A stretch of DNA of 64,000 nt from Nageia nagi (taxonomy: Eukaryota; Pinophyta): assembly GCA_050084985.1 (NCBI GenBank), contig JBITNC010000001.1, positions 200,074,001 through 200,138,000 of the forward strand, written 5' to 3'. The notes beneath the pieces are model-generated. The model was given only the letters and a program-made list of their open reading frames with translations, was not told the DNA's origin and did no database searches. How positions within the stretch are numbered: position 1 is the stretch's first letter; every line of letters starts with the position of its first letter. Both the position numbers and the translations under genes were made by a program. This document shows, piece by piece, positions 21,963 to 33,119 of this stretch.

Positions 21963-22355
21963 ACCATCAATGATAGGAGATGGTTGTACTCCACACAAAA
22001 AAGAATATATAATATCCAAAATGTCAAAAATACGGGTAATTATCATCTATGACCTCTTGGTAGATGGCTATGGACCCTAGAGTTGTTTTTTCTTTTTGCA
22101 GGATATCATTGGAGCCTAGCAATATCAACTAGGGGCAACATGGCGAATATCACATAAGGGGGTTTCTTAACCCATATCTCTTGTCATTATGTTGTTTAGC
22201 TTTCTCAAGTTTATCATAGTTTAGTATCAAAATTAGATTGATTAGTGTTGGTATTACGCTTATCAATGTTTATCAATATTTGATTGGCTATGGCATCTTT
22301 AGTATACTTTGAATGAAAAATCTTAATGCACCTAGTGATTTGCGCTTTATCATTC

Positions 22356-22364
22356 AAAGTGGGG
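22356..22364 (+). promoter_or_regulatory. Polypurine tract candidate (AAAGTGGGG)
   Basis: AAAGTGGGG followed by CATC lies immediately before the 3' LTR, where the plus-strand primer of reverse transcription is expected. It is absent from the copy 1/copy 2 junction. Confidence 0.65.
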
Positions 22365-22368
22365 CATC

Positions 22369-23237
22369 TGTTAACACATAAAATTTGATTTATGTATTTG
22401 TTAATACATTATAAAATAGTTGCATGCACTTATAATCAGTTATTAATGTTATCTTGGATTTCATTAATATATATCACTACTTACTATGTTTCTCTTGCTT
22501 ATGTAGGTACATGCCGATTCAAGGAGTGCGTCATATTATCTACTACCTATATAAATAAGGGATCTAATAGTAAGTCCAGAATCAAGGATACACATGATCC
22601 TGCGTATGGTCTTGATAATGGAAATCATATTGTAAGGTGTCTCTTGACACCGCCTATCAAGCCTGATTTTGTGTATCCCCTTCTTGCGAGCATTCTGAAG
22701 AACTGAGAGACTTATTTGAGTATCATACTATGATCATCTTGAGATTTTAGTGGGGGTGTAGACTCGTTGGAGATGGATCATAGCCTGTCGAAGGCTGCCA
22801 GCGCTCCTCTGTGGACGAATACAAATCGCTGGCATTCCTATCCAGTGCGACAAACATCGCCCGTAGCCTTCTTCTGTGACTTTTTAGCTTCGTGATTTCA
22901 GGTGTGGACAACGTTGGATCCCAGGATTTCATCATCGGCTTCGTTTCGAATGCGCTCCGTGAAGTGGGTATATAATTTCAGTCTTGATAGGTGGTGCCAT
23001 TTTACGCCTATTTTATCATATATATATTTCACATTTACTTGTTACATACTGATCAGTGAACCTAAATTTATCAAGCAAATTTCGAGTTTTATCAATTTGT
23101 CAAAATACTTGTTGTTATCTTTCATTATTCTGTGTATAAATTGCTATCCGTAGCTCGAGTTACAAGTGCATTCGAGTGTGTGAATGTTTTCCTTTATTGC
23201 TCGTTTATTTGCATGCTCGATTTTTTACTTGAAAACA
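22369..23237 (+). repeat. 3' LTR of the Tat element, 869 bp
   Basis: Starts TGTTAACACATAAAA, ends TTGAAAACA and is followed by GCATA. Same length as the 5' LTR. The TATA candidate at 22548-22557 is conserved. Confidence 0.93.
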
Positions 23238-23242
23238 GCATA
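23238..23242. other. Target-site duplication GCATA, right
   Basis: Identical to 8524-8528. Confidence 0.9.
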
Positions 23243-23619
23243 CAAATGATTTTTAATAAGGATATTTATAAGATTATTTAAGGGGTAATTCCCCTAGCTA
23301 GAGGATAACACAATCATTTACTTTGTAGGTTAGAGGTAACCATAACAACTTATGCATTTAATAGTTCTAATTTTAGACCACTTGATGATACAAATGTGAA
23401 GGATTTGCTATGGTATTAGAAAATGACCATAATGGAGGAAATCATTTTTATTGTCACCATGCTAGAAGGTATATTTGAAGAATTCTCTAATTTTTCCTTG
23501 ACTTATATGAATGCTATGCTCATGAAAAGTAATAATTAGCACAATATTGAAACTACTCTATAAGAGTAATAGGAGTTTTAGAGTTAATTAATACTAATAT
23601 GTTTAGACCTATTTTTATT

Positions 23620-24150
23620 CAAAAATACATGGGTTTGTATATTATATATTCTTCATTGATGGCATCTTCAGAAAGATACAATTTTATTATTTTAAATAAA
23701 AGTCTAAAGTATTTTCAAAGTCAAAGAGTTTAAGGATCTTGTGGAACACCAAATTTAAATTAAGATAAAAGGTATTAAAAATAGGTAATGGTAGATAATA
23801 ATATTTATACAAATTTTATTGGTTCTACAAGACATATTAAATATAGAGATAATAAAAGTATTCAATCTAGAATACTAGATATTGGGGTGGTAAAATGGAT
23901 GGATACAATATTAAAGGATTGATATAGAAGTACATTGAATGGTGTAAGTTCAAAACAAAAACAAAAAAGATGGGAAGAGGCAATAATGGTACCTTATTAC
24001 CTTATCACATGATTACCTACATTTTCATTTGATAGTAAAATACTAGAAGAGGCATGGATAAGTAAAAGTATTCATTTCAAATATTTCAATTTTTTTGTCT
24101 CTAGTGTTTATTTGAATATACTTGATGTTAAAGATAGTTATGTTGTAATA
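23620..24150 (+). pseudogene. Ty1/copia integrase remnant, plus strand, heavily decayed
   Basis: Translated with stops ignored, one frame reads FFIDGIFRK, KSKVFSKSKSL and KVLKIGNGR, corresponding to the copia integrase FIDDFSRK, KSEVFxKFK and VLRxDNGGE. After a frame change it reads GVVKWMDTILK, EEAIMVPYYLI, LPTFSFDSKILEEAWISKSI and FKYFNFFV, corresponding to GVAERxNRTI, AEA...YLIN and SP...KTPEEAWxGKxPxxxxLRVFG. The catalytic DNG Asp is Gly. This is separate from the minus-strand copia at 2296-8364. Confidence 0.65.
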
Positions 24151-24477
24151 ATAATTTTTATATGGGTGATAGTATATTCATATTTATCATATATTGGGTA
24201 TAAAACCATTAATAATGATTGAAAACCATTATTATTTTATCACATTCATTCTTCTTGAAATTAGGAATAAAAAATATAGTTATGTTCTCCTACATCAATA
24301 AATACTTTTAATTTATTTTTATTAAACATAATTACATAAATAAAAAATATCTTACATGACAAAGTCTAATATATTTATATTACGAATTTAAATGATTTGT
24401 ACAAAATATTTCTTGACTATCAAATTATTTAACCCCTTTAACAATTAAATTTTTGCTTCTCTAAATCTCTTACAATT

Positions 24478-24640
24478 ATGGGTTGAGTTGGTTACATGTG
24501 GACCTTGTTGTGTCCTGAGTCACGTGTTCAATTCCCACTAGCTATGACATACATTGTACTCCCCATACAATTGTCCCATAGACCGCTCTTGGTCTCCCGT
24601 GGACATTAATAAACTTTCTTTATTTCTTAATGAAGTATTT
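24478..24640 (+). mobile_element. tRNA-derived SINE-like element
   Basis: GGTTGAGTTGG (24481-24491) resembles a Pol III A box and GTGTTCAATTCCC (24525-24537) a B box (GGTTCGAATCC consensus), about 34 bp apart as in a tRNA-related head. A body without tRNA cloverleaf features follows, ending in a T-rich tail near 24607-24640. No clear target duplication was found. It could instead be a decayed tRNA pseudogene. Confidence 0.45.
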
Positions 24641-24649
24641 TCAAATATT

Positions 24650-26440
24650 CATTACATTTTTATTCAATTACATATCAACTATGCCAACTCTACCTCTAAT
24701 ATTGATTTAATTTAGTTTATAAAGGATTTCATTACAATTTAAAAATTACAAATACAATTAAAAGGTAGATTATATCACCATTCAAGGGCATATTTGAAAA
24801 GGCTATGATGAAATTACTTAACCTGTAAGGGCTAGCCAAATATAAAGGTTGTACAAGATGTTTGAAAGGCTTAGATGTGAAGAGTAGGATCTTCCTTCAG
24901 TTTGAAGATAAGGAATTTAAGGATGTTGAGTTCAAAAAATATGATGGTTTAATATTTCATGGTATAAGGGACTAATTATCGAAGTAGCATAATCAAATTA
25001 ACAAGTTATTAAGGTATTAATAACATTTCTAAGTTTGTCATTTAGGTATTTGATTTCATCTTAAAATTATTGTGAGATGGAATACATAATGTTCAAAACA
25101 ATAAATACTAAAGTATATGTTTAGGAGTTAAAATAATATCTACAAAAATTATTATGGTATTTTGTATAGGATCTAAAAATATAGTGGTAGTTCGTATTAT
25201 GCATGAAAGAGTTGTAATGGATTATGAGGTGGTTATAATTATGTGGAGGCTTAAATAGGATTTGGTTATGTTAAGGTATCTCAAGAGTTGTTATGTATCT
25301 CCTTATTGTATATGGAAGAATTAGAGTTTAATCTTACAATACTTGGATAATTTTCATCATGGGTTTTTGTTTTAAGGTGGAAAATATATAATTGAACATA
25401 AGAGTAATCACTATTCTTTTATTGATTCAAAGTGTCTATTTATAATAATTAAATTACATAATAAATGAATAATAAATTCAAAAAGAGTTGAATGGGTCAA
25501 TTTCACTAATATGTATTATGTGAAAATTGACTAAGTAATAACTTAACTAATCAACATAATATATTATTATAATAATAAGGGCATAATGCAACACAAAATA
25601 AAAGGTTAAGAGTTATTATAAGTTTGCATAATTTGACTTTGATCTTGATCTTAGATCTTTGATTCTTGCTTAAACCCTCTTTGGTCTAGATCTTCAATTT
25701 TGCAAGAAGAAGATCAAATGTGAGAATCATGTTGCATCAAGTAGAGGACTTTGTAAGATTTTCTTTAACAAGTGTAATCCTTAAAAAGTGATCAAATCCT
25801 AAGTTCTTTGTTCAAGGAATCAATATAAAAATACATTAGTAAACATATGAATTAATATAATGAAGAAGTAAAAACCTTTAAATGCTATAAGGAAGATTAA
25901 AGTGGCAATTTTAGAGAATATTATGATGATTCTATGATAATCTTATCTTTTATAATTATAAAAAATATTACTATAAATATGAAAAATGCTACCATAGTTT
26001 CTACATATTATTATGACTCTTGACATCTTTGACTTAAATAAATAATTTATATACACTAATTACTTATTACATCGAGAGGCATTTCTACAATAGCAACTAA
26101 GAGGATGGAAAGCTAAAATTTAAGTTCATCATCAACAACCAACTCTATTAATTTTTTTAAATATAAATTTAATAGTAATTAAATTATCTTTGTTCACATT
26201 ATACAATGTATTCATTGTTTTAAATACATCCATTATGTATCGAAATAAATATATTTAAATGCATTGATTGTTTTAAATTTATATATTAACTTTTATAAAT
26301 TTATACATTTATTATTTTAAATTTTTTATATATATTTATTATAAATATTAACTTCTAAATTATTATATTATCAACAACGAAATATTTTATAATCTATATT
26401 ATTATAATATAATAATTTTAAAAATAATTTCTAAATTTTT
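24650..26440. other. AT-rich stretch, nothing assigned
   Basis: Very AT-rich with only short open frames. Parts of the plus strand (about 24780-25340) look like decayed coding but match no family I can name. The last 300 bp before the gene are almost pure A/T (TATATTATTATAATATAATA near 26390) and would include the promoter of the gene at 26734. Confidence 0.4.
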
Positions 26441-26733
26441 TTTTTGCGGAAAATGTGTGGAGGTTCCCAATCACGTGTCTTCCTGTGATGGCGGTGGACT
26501 TTGTCCTTCCCCTTGCCGTTCCTCTTCGCCTTCCCTGAAGAAGTCTCCTCTCCTCCAGACTTTGGACTTTGGAAATCTGCTCTCCTACGTCAAAACTGCA
26601 ATTTATTTATTTGGTTCGTGGAGAGAGGGATGCTATTGTTATTTTTCCGTGAGGAAAAACTATTGCTATTTTGCTACCGCAACGTCTTTTGTATTGAAGA
26701 TAAAGACTGGGCAAGGAAGGACAGGAATTGACG

Positions 26734-27330
26734 ATGACGAACACTTTGGATGTGGGTATGCGTGGGCGTTGGAGGAAGCAGCCGAATGGAGCACCAAATC
26801 CTCCTCTCTGCGAGCAGTTTCCGGCGGCCACGGCGGACATAATAATTCTGATTATGGTGTTGAGCGCCTGTGGGGTTTTGGTGACCCCTTACTTGAAATT
26901 CGTATGCTCGGAAATTCTTCCGGCAACGTTTGAAATGATATGGCAGATTTTAAAGCAGGCGCCCCTCGCGTACGGCGCCGGTGCAGTCTTGATTTTGGTA
27001 ACTTTGATCGGGGCGGTGGAGATTTATCATTGCAGATCTAGGCGGTGCCACAACCCCCGCTGCAAGGGTCTCAAAAAGCCCATGGAATTCGACATCCAGC
27101 TGAAGACGGAGGAATGCCTTAACAACACCAAATCACAGGATGACGTGGACGAAGTGCCCTGGAAGGGCGGAATAGAATTGAGGCCCCAACACAAGGAGTT
27201 GGAGAATGAACTTCGTCGGCTGGCTCCCCCAAATGGAAAGGCCATCTTGCTCTTCAGGGCACCCTGTGGATGTCCAATTGCTAAATTAGAAGCCTGGGGC
27301 CCGAAGAGATCTCGTAGATTAAAAAGGTAA
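26734..27330 (+). CDS. Small membrane protein of the plant 'ribosomal protein L34e superfamily'
   Basis: 198 residues, apparently single-exon. The start is the ATG at 26734 (MTNTLDVGMRGRW). Two hydrophobic segments are visible, roughly residues 33-54 (ADIIILIMVLSACGVLV) and 77-98 (APLAYGAGAVLILVTLIGAV). A Cys cluster follows (CRSRRCHNPRC, 100-110), then KGLKKPMEFDIQLKTEEC, VPWKGGIELRP, and the conserved C-terminus APPNGKAILLFRAPCGCP, KLEAWGPKRSRR. I recognise this pattern from plant proteins annotated as L34e superfamily despite having membrane helices; their function is unknown to me, and a ribosomal role is doubtful. Codon use and G/C content (about 50%) differ sharply from the surroundings, as expected for a real gene. 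The stop overlaps AAAAAGGTAATT, which could act as a splice donor, so an alternative C-terminus is possible. Confidence 0.82.
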   Translation: MTNTLDVGMRGRWRKQPNGAPNPPLCEQFPAATADIIILIMVLSACGVLVTPYLKFVCSEILPATFEMIWQILKQAPLAYGAGAVLILVTLIGAVEIYHCRSRRCHNPRCKGLKKPMEFDIQLKTEECLNNTKSQDDVDEVPWKGGIELRPQHKELENELRRLAPPNGKAILLFRAPCGCPIAKLEAWGPKRSRRLKR

Positions 27331-29675
27331 TTAATGTCCCATCTATTATCAAGACATGGATGCCCATCTATAGCAAACACAATTGCCCGTGGTGGATCGG
27401 AACCACGACTAGTTATAAAACTAAAAGCTATCTATATATATGTATGAACATGAAGAGATATTTATATGTATACAGGATTTGTTTGCCACCTTACCGAGTG
27501 TGGCTAGGAAATGCATACGAATAAGTGTAAACCTAGACGTCACATATGATATGGATTGGAATTCACCAAACCGATTTCTAGATTCTGCAACTGTGATCCT
27601 CACACTCTCTATAATGTACAACTCTTTTTCAATTATGAACAGAAAAAAAAATTGCTTAATCGATTTATTTTCTATTTTTTGAGAAACACGTTTGCATATA
27701 GGAGAGGATATTTAGGTCCATTCTTACAAATCGCACATTTAACCATGGATTGATGGGGATTGAACTTAACACAGACCTCTAACATGAAAATTAGCCTTTA
27801 GATTACAACACATAATAAGTCTAACTTTACGAATCATGTTCTGCGATCTATTTGTATTTCAACTGTTTTCGAATGTTTTGTGTGCTATTTGTATTTCTAC
27901 TGTTTTGTAACGGTGACAAGGTAGTGCATTCTTCTTTTGAATTAACGCTCTGTTCCTAACTGACAACTAAGTAAAAAAAAACTTGTGGTGCAGACTAATT
28001 TGTCATCAATGTTTTCGTATAAGTTTGTTTGGAATCTAGGCACTTCAATTTTTTGCTCGTCTCTTTGGAATTTGAACTTTTTTTTGGCATGGGCTTGGTA
28101 ATCTCAGCGTAAAACAATACCTTGTGCCTAACTTCTTGTGCACCGATACAGAAGATAAAATTGAAATAAAAAATGGCCTCAAGTTTCCAAAACAAATAAG
28201 GAAATGGCTTGAAGACTCGAGTCTTAAAATGTATTATGAAAAACTCTATTGAGATGCGTGGATGAAAAATGACATGATTCTGCGAGTACTAAGTTGTAAT
28301 ATGAATTATTCTTTTTTTCGTAGTGATTTGAGTTGTTGAATTACGTAGCCAATTATTGCTGTATTCCACTTGTGGCCCAGGATTTAATTTTACCTGTCAT
28401 CTCTGAAGCATACAATATAGTGTTTAAATGCTTACGCGACAAGGTTCATGGTTACTTCAGACGTTATTTTTCAGGGTTTGTTTAGTTATTAGTTTTATTA
28501 AACTTAACTACTAATATTTTAAATCTTGTTGTTCTCTCTGTTCCTCCTCACAGATTATCATCTAGTGCAACGTTTTGTTCCACATTTATTGAATGATAAA
28601 TAAATTCTACTCTTGCTTAAATACTGTTGACCAACATCAAAGTATCTAAAAAGGAATATTCGGGGGAATTTAATTTCTAGTTATATTGTTTCTAAGGTTG
28701 CTCAGATATTGAACTGAAGTTCTAGTGAAAAAAGAATCCTACACGTATTTTGCTTTGTAGGTTCCAATACAAATTTTTGTTTGGCAGGTGAATATTGCAT
28801 GTGTATAACTTGCATTGTCTTGGTAGAGCTGTGTCTCCTGGCCATTTATGGGACAATGTGATCAGATATTTTTAATGCTGGAAACATATTTTAACCATTT
28901 TATGTGTTCTCATGCCAATCTGCAACATTATTTTCCCCTTTCACACACCGCTGCATGAAAAATACAAAGATGTTATTCAAACTGTCTGGTGCCATGTGAA
29001 GCTCTAATAGCTATACTATGTTTTGGCCCTGCATCCTCGATTACCTATTAAAGAGTGCTGAATATGCAAGCTTATGTTTTCTTGTGACTTGTTTGTGTTA
29101 TCGTATTTAGTATTTACTATTCATTAATATATACATTTGGCTGGCTCTGCCCTTGTAATGTGGATTGAACTATCACTTGAAGATCGTTCTAGTGGTTTCA
29201 TGTTACATGTGTTTGGGCATCAATAGTCTATAACTTTCTTGTCAGAGTCTGAGTGACATTGTCTTTCTGGTTCGTTCCCCTTCATTTGCTTGTTATCCTA
29301 ACAATCTAGTCAGGATAAGTAGTTCTCACTACAAATATAATCCTGGGAAATACAGACTTAGCTTACAAGCATTTTAGTTGATGTTCCTTTCTGTCAAAAG
29401 AGGTAACCATTTTCCCTAAGTCTCTCCTTATTTGGAGAATGCACTTTCCATCTATTGAGGAACAACACATGCCGTAATATAATAATTCCATTATTTTGTA
29501 TGTGATGAATGTGATCTTTCTTCTTTCTCTTATTTCCTTTATTTGTTTTCTTAGTATTTTGTTATGTTGCTTGGCCTAGATTTTGACATTCTTGTTAAAG
29601 ATTTGGATTAATGTCATCATCTTAGATTAATCAGGATGTTACATCATTGATGTAAAATTAGTTTATAGTTAATAG
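27331..29675. other. Downstream region of the host gene, nothing assigned
   Basis: Probably contains the 3' UTR of the preceding gene. A small inverted repeat (CGTGGT...ACCACG, 27390-27409) is present. The rest is single-copy-looking, T-rich sequence resembling plant intron or intergenic DNA. I found no coding domain or transposon signature. Confidence 0.4.
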
Positions 29676-31900
29676 CATAGTTATGAATGCAGATTTGGCC
29701 AATATTCATCCAAGTCAAAACTGATAGATTCGGCGCAAATTATTTGGGAAAACATGGTAAATAAAAAATACAAAAAAAATGATTTTAGATAATGTGTAGT
29801 ACATTTTTTGCATTAAATATGAAAAATACGCAGTGTTACATCATAACACATAACCAATTGTTTATTACAAATACATTAATGATGTGCCTTCTTATTCCCT
29901 TTACTTTTGCTACTGCTGCAGATGTTTGTGCCATCATTGGTGCTTTTTCTATGGCTTCAAGCTCATATGCATGGCTCTCAATGCATGTTAAATCGTCCTT
30001 TGAGAACAAATCACTTCTTTCTCCTTGCACGGTTTCACTTTTAAGTTTTGTGAACCATTTAGAACAGGGATCAATGTCATTCAAATTGCTCACAACATGA
30101 TTGACTCCATGTATTTGTTTATGATAGAGCATGATATTTTAATGCACACACACTAAATTGTTCAGCTGTTCTTGAGTCAACTTGTTACACTTTTTGGAGT
30201 GTATGTGCTCAAACATACATCAATTGCATGGTTGTCCAAAAGAGCTGCAATGTTGGGACAAAATTTGGATTGTCAGGTGTTGGAGGAGAGGCATTTTTGT
30301 GCCAAAGGATGTCCATTATATATCTGAAAATAAACAAATAAATACTAACTTAAAAATCAATCACTTTTCAGAAAACTTGAAATAGACTTGACAAAAGATA
30401 GCCCTCCACATTCTTGTAGATCTACAACTCTCTTTGTATATCATCTATTTTTAGCTCATCTTGGACCATCCTCTCAAGGCAAATATAAAGGCCATAGAGA
30501 ACTTCCTCATCAATCACAAATGTGACATCATAAATTTTTTTTGGATTTAGATAATAACAAGTTGTATGAATGGGCTTATGAAGTTGACTTGATTGTCTAC
30601 AGTCAATCAACTTCCAAAAGGATCATACTTGGCCTCTATATTTTAATAATGCCCTTTAATGGTTTTTTCCATGGCCTCATATAAATAACCAATTGTTAAT
30701 TTGTCTTGAGAGTCAACAATGTGGAGTTTGTCTATTTTTTGCAAACAAACATCCTCTTTAAACCTGCCCTTTTGAAAGGAAGGCTTTATAATGTATGGAA
30801 GGTGGCAAATCGTATGACACCACATTGAACAATCTCCCACCCATTCATATGTTGCCTCATCAAGTTGAGAACCCACAAATGATTGTAGATAAAATTTGTG
30901 ATTTTTCTTGCACTGTTCACCACTTTGTTGACTCAACTTAGTTTTCTCATGTCCTCCAATAAGAGGCCACTGCAATGGGCTATGCAATCAGTCCAAACAA
31001 TGGAAGGAAACCTCTGTTCAAGAAGTTTCTTTGCTGCCACATATGTTGTTGAATTTTTAATGACAATTTGGACCATATTTTATGGCCCAACCTTCAATTT
31101 TGCCTCCCCAAGCAAGGTGACCAATGTTCTTGGTTTTTTTTGTCTAACACATCTACTAATTTTAGAAATGCTAGGTCTTTTGTTGAAACAACAAAAAAAT
31201 TGATGTGTTCGACCTCTTCCATTTGTCCACCCATCAAACAAAATAGTGCAACCTTTCTTCATCCATTGTTTTTTGCTCTTCAATAAGGAGATGCACGTTT
31301 GCTACACTAGGTAAGAATGGGTTCTCTATGGTTATCACATTTTTGGGGTTTGAACCCTGTAGCACAAACTGTAAACGTTCACACAACATCATCCTATGGC
31401 GAATTTGCAACATTACACGGAATGTTGCAAAAAGACCAAAAAATTATCATTGCTTTTCTTGCCTTTGCATGCATCTCCTTGTTCCAATCGGTTGCATCAA
31501 CAAATTTTTGGTCACTTGTATTGCTTCTAGGAACAAAAAATGAACTAGCAGGAGATTGTGAGTGTGAGCTAGAATCAGTTTCAGAAGCATCATGGGATTT
31601 ATGCCCAATGTGACTATGAGTGACACTAGGTGTAGAAGGTGGATTGGCAAAAGTGCTACCCTTTTTTGCCTTTGATATGTGCTTTTTCTTCTCCTCGAAA
31701 AACTCTTAAGGTAGGCACTCATCTGTCACACTACATCTGGTTGCACATGGGGCATATCTCTACATCTCTACTTGAAATACATGTAAGATGATATTTTATT
31801 TGGTTGATCCCACTGCATGCAACTTTGCCACAATAGCTTAATTGTAGTTGCCCAACCACCTCCTTGCAGTGTTTCCATCTAGACTTTCTTTCTTTGTATG
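29676..31900 (-). mobile_element. hAT-superfamily DNA transposon relic, minus strand
   Basis: The left boundary is suggested by CATAGTTATGAATGCAGATT at 29676, which resembles the terminus of the second hAT fragment (CATAGTTGTCAAACTTGG, 37567). The transposase reads from about 31850 down to 30130. The right terminus and an 8-bp target duplication were not found. Confidence 0.6.
30130..31850 (-). pseudogene. BED/DUF659/hAT transposase, decayed
   Basis: Minus-strand blocks in order: a BED-type zinc finger (31850-31741: YCGKVACSGINQIKYHL then VEICPMC), an acidic/Ser-rich linker, the DUF659 block (31283-31080: GCTILFDGWTNGRGRTHQFF), a region with SQLDEATYEWVGDCSMW, then QLHKPIHTTCYYLNP and EVLYGLYICLERMV (30600-30430), and the C-terminal dimerisation region (30265-30130: HTPKKCNKLTQEQLNNLV, usually HSKKRNRLxxxRLNDLV). 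In autonomous elements this enzyme cuts and pastes DNA at terminal inverted repeats. More than ten stops and several frame changes make this copy inactive. Confidence 0.8.
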
Positions 31901-31929
31901 CTCATTTTTTCCACGTAAATTGAAAACTG

Positions 31930-32110
31930 CATCAAAACACAACCTTAAGAAGAAACAACACAGCCCTAGAAAAAGAAAAATGCAGCTGAAAAAAACAAAA
32001 TATGGCTAAAAAGAAAAATTCAACCCTAAAAATCAATAACACAGCTTTACAAGAAGAAAAATGTAGTTCCAAAAAAGAAAAACATAACAGTAAAACATAA
32101 AAACTCACCT
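31930..32110. repeat. A-rich imperfect repeat (AAGAAAAAnnCAGC steps)
   Basis: GAAAAATGCAGCTGAAAAAA, AAGAAAAATTCAACCC and AAGAAAAATGTAGTTCC recur every 25-35 bp. Low complexity; no coding assigned. Confidence 0.4.
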
Positions 32111-32764
32111 TTATCCGACTAACAATTATTAACAAGGGTTGCTGCCTTAGAATCTTGAATTCAATGTTACAACAGTCCTAAATCTTTCCTCTTCTCTTAG
32201 TTTTGCATTTTTCTGGTCTCTTGATTCTTGTTCTTCTTTGATTCTTCATTTTTATTGATTCAATGAATAAATTGAATATTCGTTGAATCTCATAACCATT
32301 CTTGATAAATTCAAAAAGTTTAGTTATATTAGGGTTTGGGAGGGAATAAGAGTCTTTTCCCAACCATAGTTACATTCTTTTAAAATTTGAGAAGAAAGTG
32401 CTCAATCTGTACTAGATATTACATAGTTTACTGGAGAGGGCCATCAATTGCTCCATCTACTTCATATTTTGGTAGCTTGTTGGAATCCACCTTGCTTTTT
32501 GTGTTCCTTTGCATGGGCCAGGTCCAAAGCTTCACTTGCCATTTTGGGGTTTGTGCATTGTTGAGATTGGTGGGAGGTCCACGTTGGTTCCAAAGGTTGG
32601 CCTCATATTCATATAGTCGGATGTCACCTTCTTATGGGAAGAAGGTATAATTCTTTCCATGGAAGTGAAGATTTTTCACCTTGGTTCCAAGGAGGATCTT
32701 GACGTGGATAAGGTTTTCATTGATGAGTTTGCATTTCTCCATAGCATTCCATATCCTTTGTTTC

Positions 32765-33097
32765 AACTCCTTCCTTTCCTACCTCTTTTGTTCCTTGAGG
32801 GCAATTATTTGCTTCATGAGATGCTCACCAGGATTTTCGTCTCCAATTCCTATCTGCTGTTGGAGAGCTCCCATGAGGAATCAAGGTGGGATAGGATTTT
32901 AGTTTCTATATCTTTTAGGATTCAAAATAATAACTCCTTCCTTTCCTACCTCTTTTGTTCCTTGAGGGCAATGATTTGCTTCATGAGATGCTCACTAGGA
33001 TTTTCGTCTCCAATTCCCATCTGCTGTTGGAGAGCTCCCATGAGGAATCAAGGTGGGATAGGATTTTAGTTTCTATATCTTTTAGGATTGAAAATAA
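32765..33097. repeat. 167-bp direct duplication, two copies
   Basis: 32765-32931 is repeated at 32932-33097 with about five changes (for example CCAGGATTTTCG versus CTAGGATTTTCG). The two copies abut. No element ends or coding motif were recognised in the unit. Confidence 0.85.
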
Positions 33098-33119
33098 TCT
33101 GCATGCGTGGTAGGAACTC

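Larger units (their letters stand above)
16058..22139 (+). repeat. Tandem internal duplication, copy 2 (~6.08 kb)
   Basis: Aligns to copy 1 at an offset of 6056-6058 bp before, and 6082 bp after, the 25-bp deletion in copy 1. In a 480-bp sample of integrase (13981 versus 20063 onward) I count eight substitutions, about 1.7%. After its end the element continues uniquely (CGAATATCACATAAGG) to the 3' LTR. Confidence 0.92.
8529..23237 (+). mobile_element. Tat-lineage Ty3/gypsy element with an internally duplicated body
   Basis: Two 869-bp LTRs flanked by GCATA enclose 13 kb. Domain order is gag, protease, reverse transcriptase, RNase H, a second RNase H, integrase, then a repetitive 3' region. 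The second RNase H and a CX2HX4HX4C gag knuckle are hallmarks of the Tat branch. Unusually, the block from mid-gag to near the 3' end is present twice in direct tandem (10002-16057 and 16058-22139) with no LTR between the copies. Every coding block carries stops or frameshifts, so the element cannot be autonomous. Confidence 0.93.

Noticed and set aside
8529-23237. Two separate adjacent Tat elements
   Set aside because: There is no LTR, primer site or polypurine tract at the junction near 16058, and one GCATA duplication flanks the whole.
26457-26933. 158-codon open frame overlapping the start of the host gene
   Set aside because: It is out of frame with the conserved L34e-superfamily coding, has no recognisable domain, and its 3' half is a shadow of the real gene.
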